Origin: Paenibacillus oleatilyticus
GTDB taxonomy: Bacteria > Bacillota > Bacilli > Paenibacillales > NBRC-103111
Reading direction: 5' to 3'
DNA length: 64,000 nucleotides
Assembly: GCF_018998565.1 (NCBI RefSeq)
Contig: NZ_JAHNZO010000008.1
Coordinates: 186,001-250,000 of the forward strand
Made by a program: the position numbers and the translations under genes. Positions 63,164-64,000 of this stretch are shown here, in pieces. The number at the start of each line of letters is the position of its first letter. Position 1 is the stretch's first letter. The notes beneath the pieces were generated by a model. The model saw only the letters and a program-made list of their open reading frames with translations. It was not told the origin of the DNA and ran no database searches.

Positions 63164-63420
63164 GCCATCGCGGCTCCGACCGTTTCCTCTGCCCATGACG
63201 GAATGTCCGAGCGACCCGTAAACGGCAGTTCGTTCGCTTCCGCCCCGGCTGTAAATGATCGCACTGGCTTTTGCGCCACGAGGCGTATTGGTAAACAGCC
63301 AATTCTTCCGGATCGATAAGAATCGTTTGTTATTTTCAAGTAGGGTCGAATTCGTTTATCTATTTCAGGCCCGAACTGATGGACCCATCCCACATTTTCA
63401 GTTCAGCCAATAATACCACA
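63154..63420 (-). pseudogene. Mosaic relic: IS6-like, IS66-like and SLH-like fragments
   Basis: Within 250 bp the minus strand carries three unrelated remnants. GWVHQFGPEIDKRIRPYLKI, then TNDSYR, is typical of IS6/IS240 transposases. In another frame RKNWLFTNTPRGAKASAIIY matches IS66 transposase. Then, in the first frame again, ELPFTGRSDIPSWAEETVGA matches an S-layer homology domain before a stop at 63154. The pieces join without spacers, so this is recombined debris and not a gene. Confidence 0.6.
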
Positions 63421-63490
63421 GAGGAAGTTTTTGCACCACAACCTGATTTCTTATAAGAGTGCCCCCCTTTTGATGAAAGGGGATTTATGA

Positions 63491-64000
63491 TCATGATTCA
63501 ACCGGCAGTTCCGCATGTATCGTCACGGAACCATTCCCGCTCGTTGCCCAAACGCGTCCCCCCGCCCGTTCCACAATGTCGCGCACGATCGTAAGCCCAA
63601 TGCCCGCACCACCGTACGCGCGCGAGCGTGAAGGATCAACCCGGTAAAATCGTTCGAACAAAAGCGTCAGATGCTCGGGAGCAATCTCCGCTCCAGTATT
63701 CGTAACCTCCACGCGGAGCATTTTAGCGTTCGCTTGCATCGATAAACGAACCGAATGACCATTCGGCGTATAGCGCATCGCGTTGTCGAACAGATTCTCA
63801 AATACGCGTACGGCGTGAACTTTGTCGATCATGACGCAGACCGGAGAGGACGGTACATCCACTTGAAAAACAATTGCTTTTTCCTCCCATTTCGGCATAT
63901 ACCTTGAAGCGGCTTCTTGGGCAACGGACCGGAGATCGACCGGATTTGAGGGAATGGCCGCTTTCAAATCGCTCTCCGCCACAGCCAGACGATGAATGTC
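63491..64000 (-). CDS. Sensor histidine kinase, C-terminal part (runs off the window)
   Basis: The ATPase (HATPase_c) domain of a two-component histidine kinase is encoded. It has the N box (FENLFDNAMRYT), a G1-like TNTGAEI, the F box (LLFERFYRVDP) and the G2 box (GGAGIGLTIV). The open frame continues past base 64000 with the end of the HisKA region (IHRLAVAESDL), so the sensor part and the phospho-acceptor His lie outside. GTG at 63982 is not a real start. Its response regulator and signal are unknown from this window. Confidence 0.92.
   Translation of the reverse strand, partial: DIHRLAVAESDLKAAIPSNPVDLRSVAQEAASRYMPKWEEKAIVFQVDVPSSPVCVMIDKVHAVRVFENLFDNAMRYTPNGHSVRLSMQANAKMLRVEVTNTGAEIAPEHLTLLFERFYRVDPSRSRAYGGAGIGLTIVRDIVERAGGRVWATSGNGSVTIHAELPVES

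Noticed and set aside
1..64000. CRISPR arrays, tRNA and rRNA genes, intact prophage or integrase genes
   Set aside because: I looked for regularly spaced repeats and RNA gene signatures and saw none. The only tandem repeats are the 21-bp and 13-bp ones listed, which are too few and unspaced for CRISPR.

Overview
The window looks like a chromosomal segment of a Gram-positive, low-to-medium GC soil bacillus, most probably Paenibacillus or a close relative. The evidence is the strong GGAGG-type ribosome binding sites, lipobox-bearing solute-binding proteins with LplB/LplC-type permeases, Bacillus-style antitermination control, an yng-type leucine catabolism operon, and the large multi-domain fructan enzymes. 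I saw no tRNA, rRNA or CRISPR array. Apart from small IS remnants there is no intact mobile element.

Layout. 0-4.3 kb: a partial AraC regulator, a SnoaL-like protein that may be truncated, a TrmB-like regulator, and an arsR-acr3-arsC arsenic resistance operon on the minus strand. 4.6-14.0 kb: an eight-step plus-strand operon for branched-chain keto acid and leucine breakdown (BCKDH E1a, E1b, E2; acyl-CoA dehydrogenase; biotin carboxylase and biotin carrier; HMG-CoA lyase; enoyl-CoA hydratase; carboxyltransferase), followed by a LysR gene. 15.0-16.3 kb: relics of a TetR gene and a DHFR-like gene with duplicated operator-like palindromes. 16.3-19.7 kb: a subtilisin-like protease and an S41 peptidase, both without an export signal, and a small hydrophilic ORF.

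20.5-52.6 kb is a fructan island, almost all on the minus strand. Operon A (33.5 to 25.1 kb) encodes an ABC importer, an intracellular LamG-GH32 enzyme and a single-chain PfkB fructokinase/GH32 fusion. Downstream of it lies a secreted 1,370-residue GH32 enzyme built on the same LamG-GH32 core (20.8-24.9 kb). A LacI regulator with three matching operators sits upstream. Next come a transcriptional antiterminator, a glucose-type EIIA and a sucrose-type EIIBC, then two tandem secreted GH68 fructansucrases behind a clear RAT/terminator switch. A secreted CBM66-rich exo-levanase follows. Operon B (51.1 to 45.1 kb) holds a second ABC importer, an intracellular GH32 beta-fructosidase and a ROK fructokinase, with a divergent LacI gene. 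Together these genes could make fructan from sucrose, degrade it outside the cell, import products by PTS and two ABC routes, and convert them to fructose 6-phosphate. The two LamG-GH32 paralogues carry NEP instead of the GH32 NDP motif. That pairing suggests a cyclofructan-type pathway, with an extracellular transferase and an intracellular opening enzyme, analogous to bacterial cyclodextrin metabolism. This is the most interesting proposal here and is an inference.

52.7-64.0 kb: a TetR/SDR/SRPBCC cluster with four copies of one operator; IS110 remains; VOC, AHSA1 and ECF sigma genes; an iron-uptake module (AraC regulator with an upstream Fur box, orphan siderophore-binding lipoprotein, and a cupin whose start codon appears to be ATC); a cluster of gene relics (P-type ATPase, erythromycin esterase-like, IS6, IS66, SLH-like); and the C-terminal part of a sensor histidine kinase that runs off the window.
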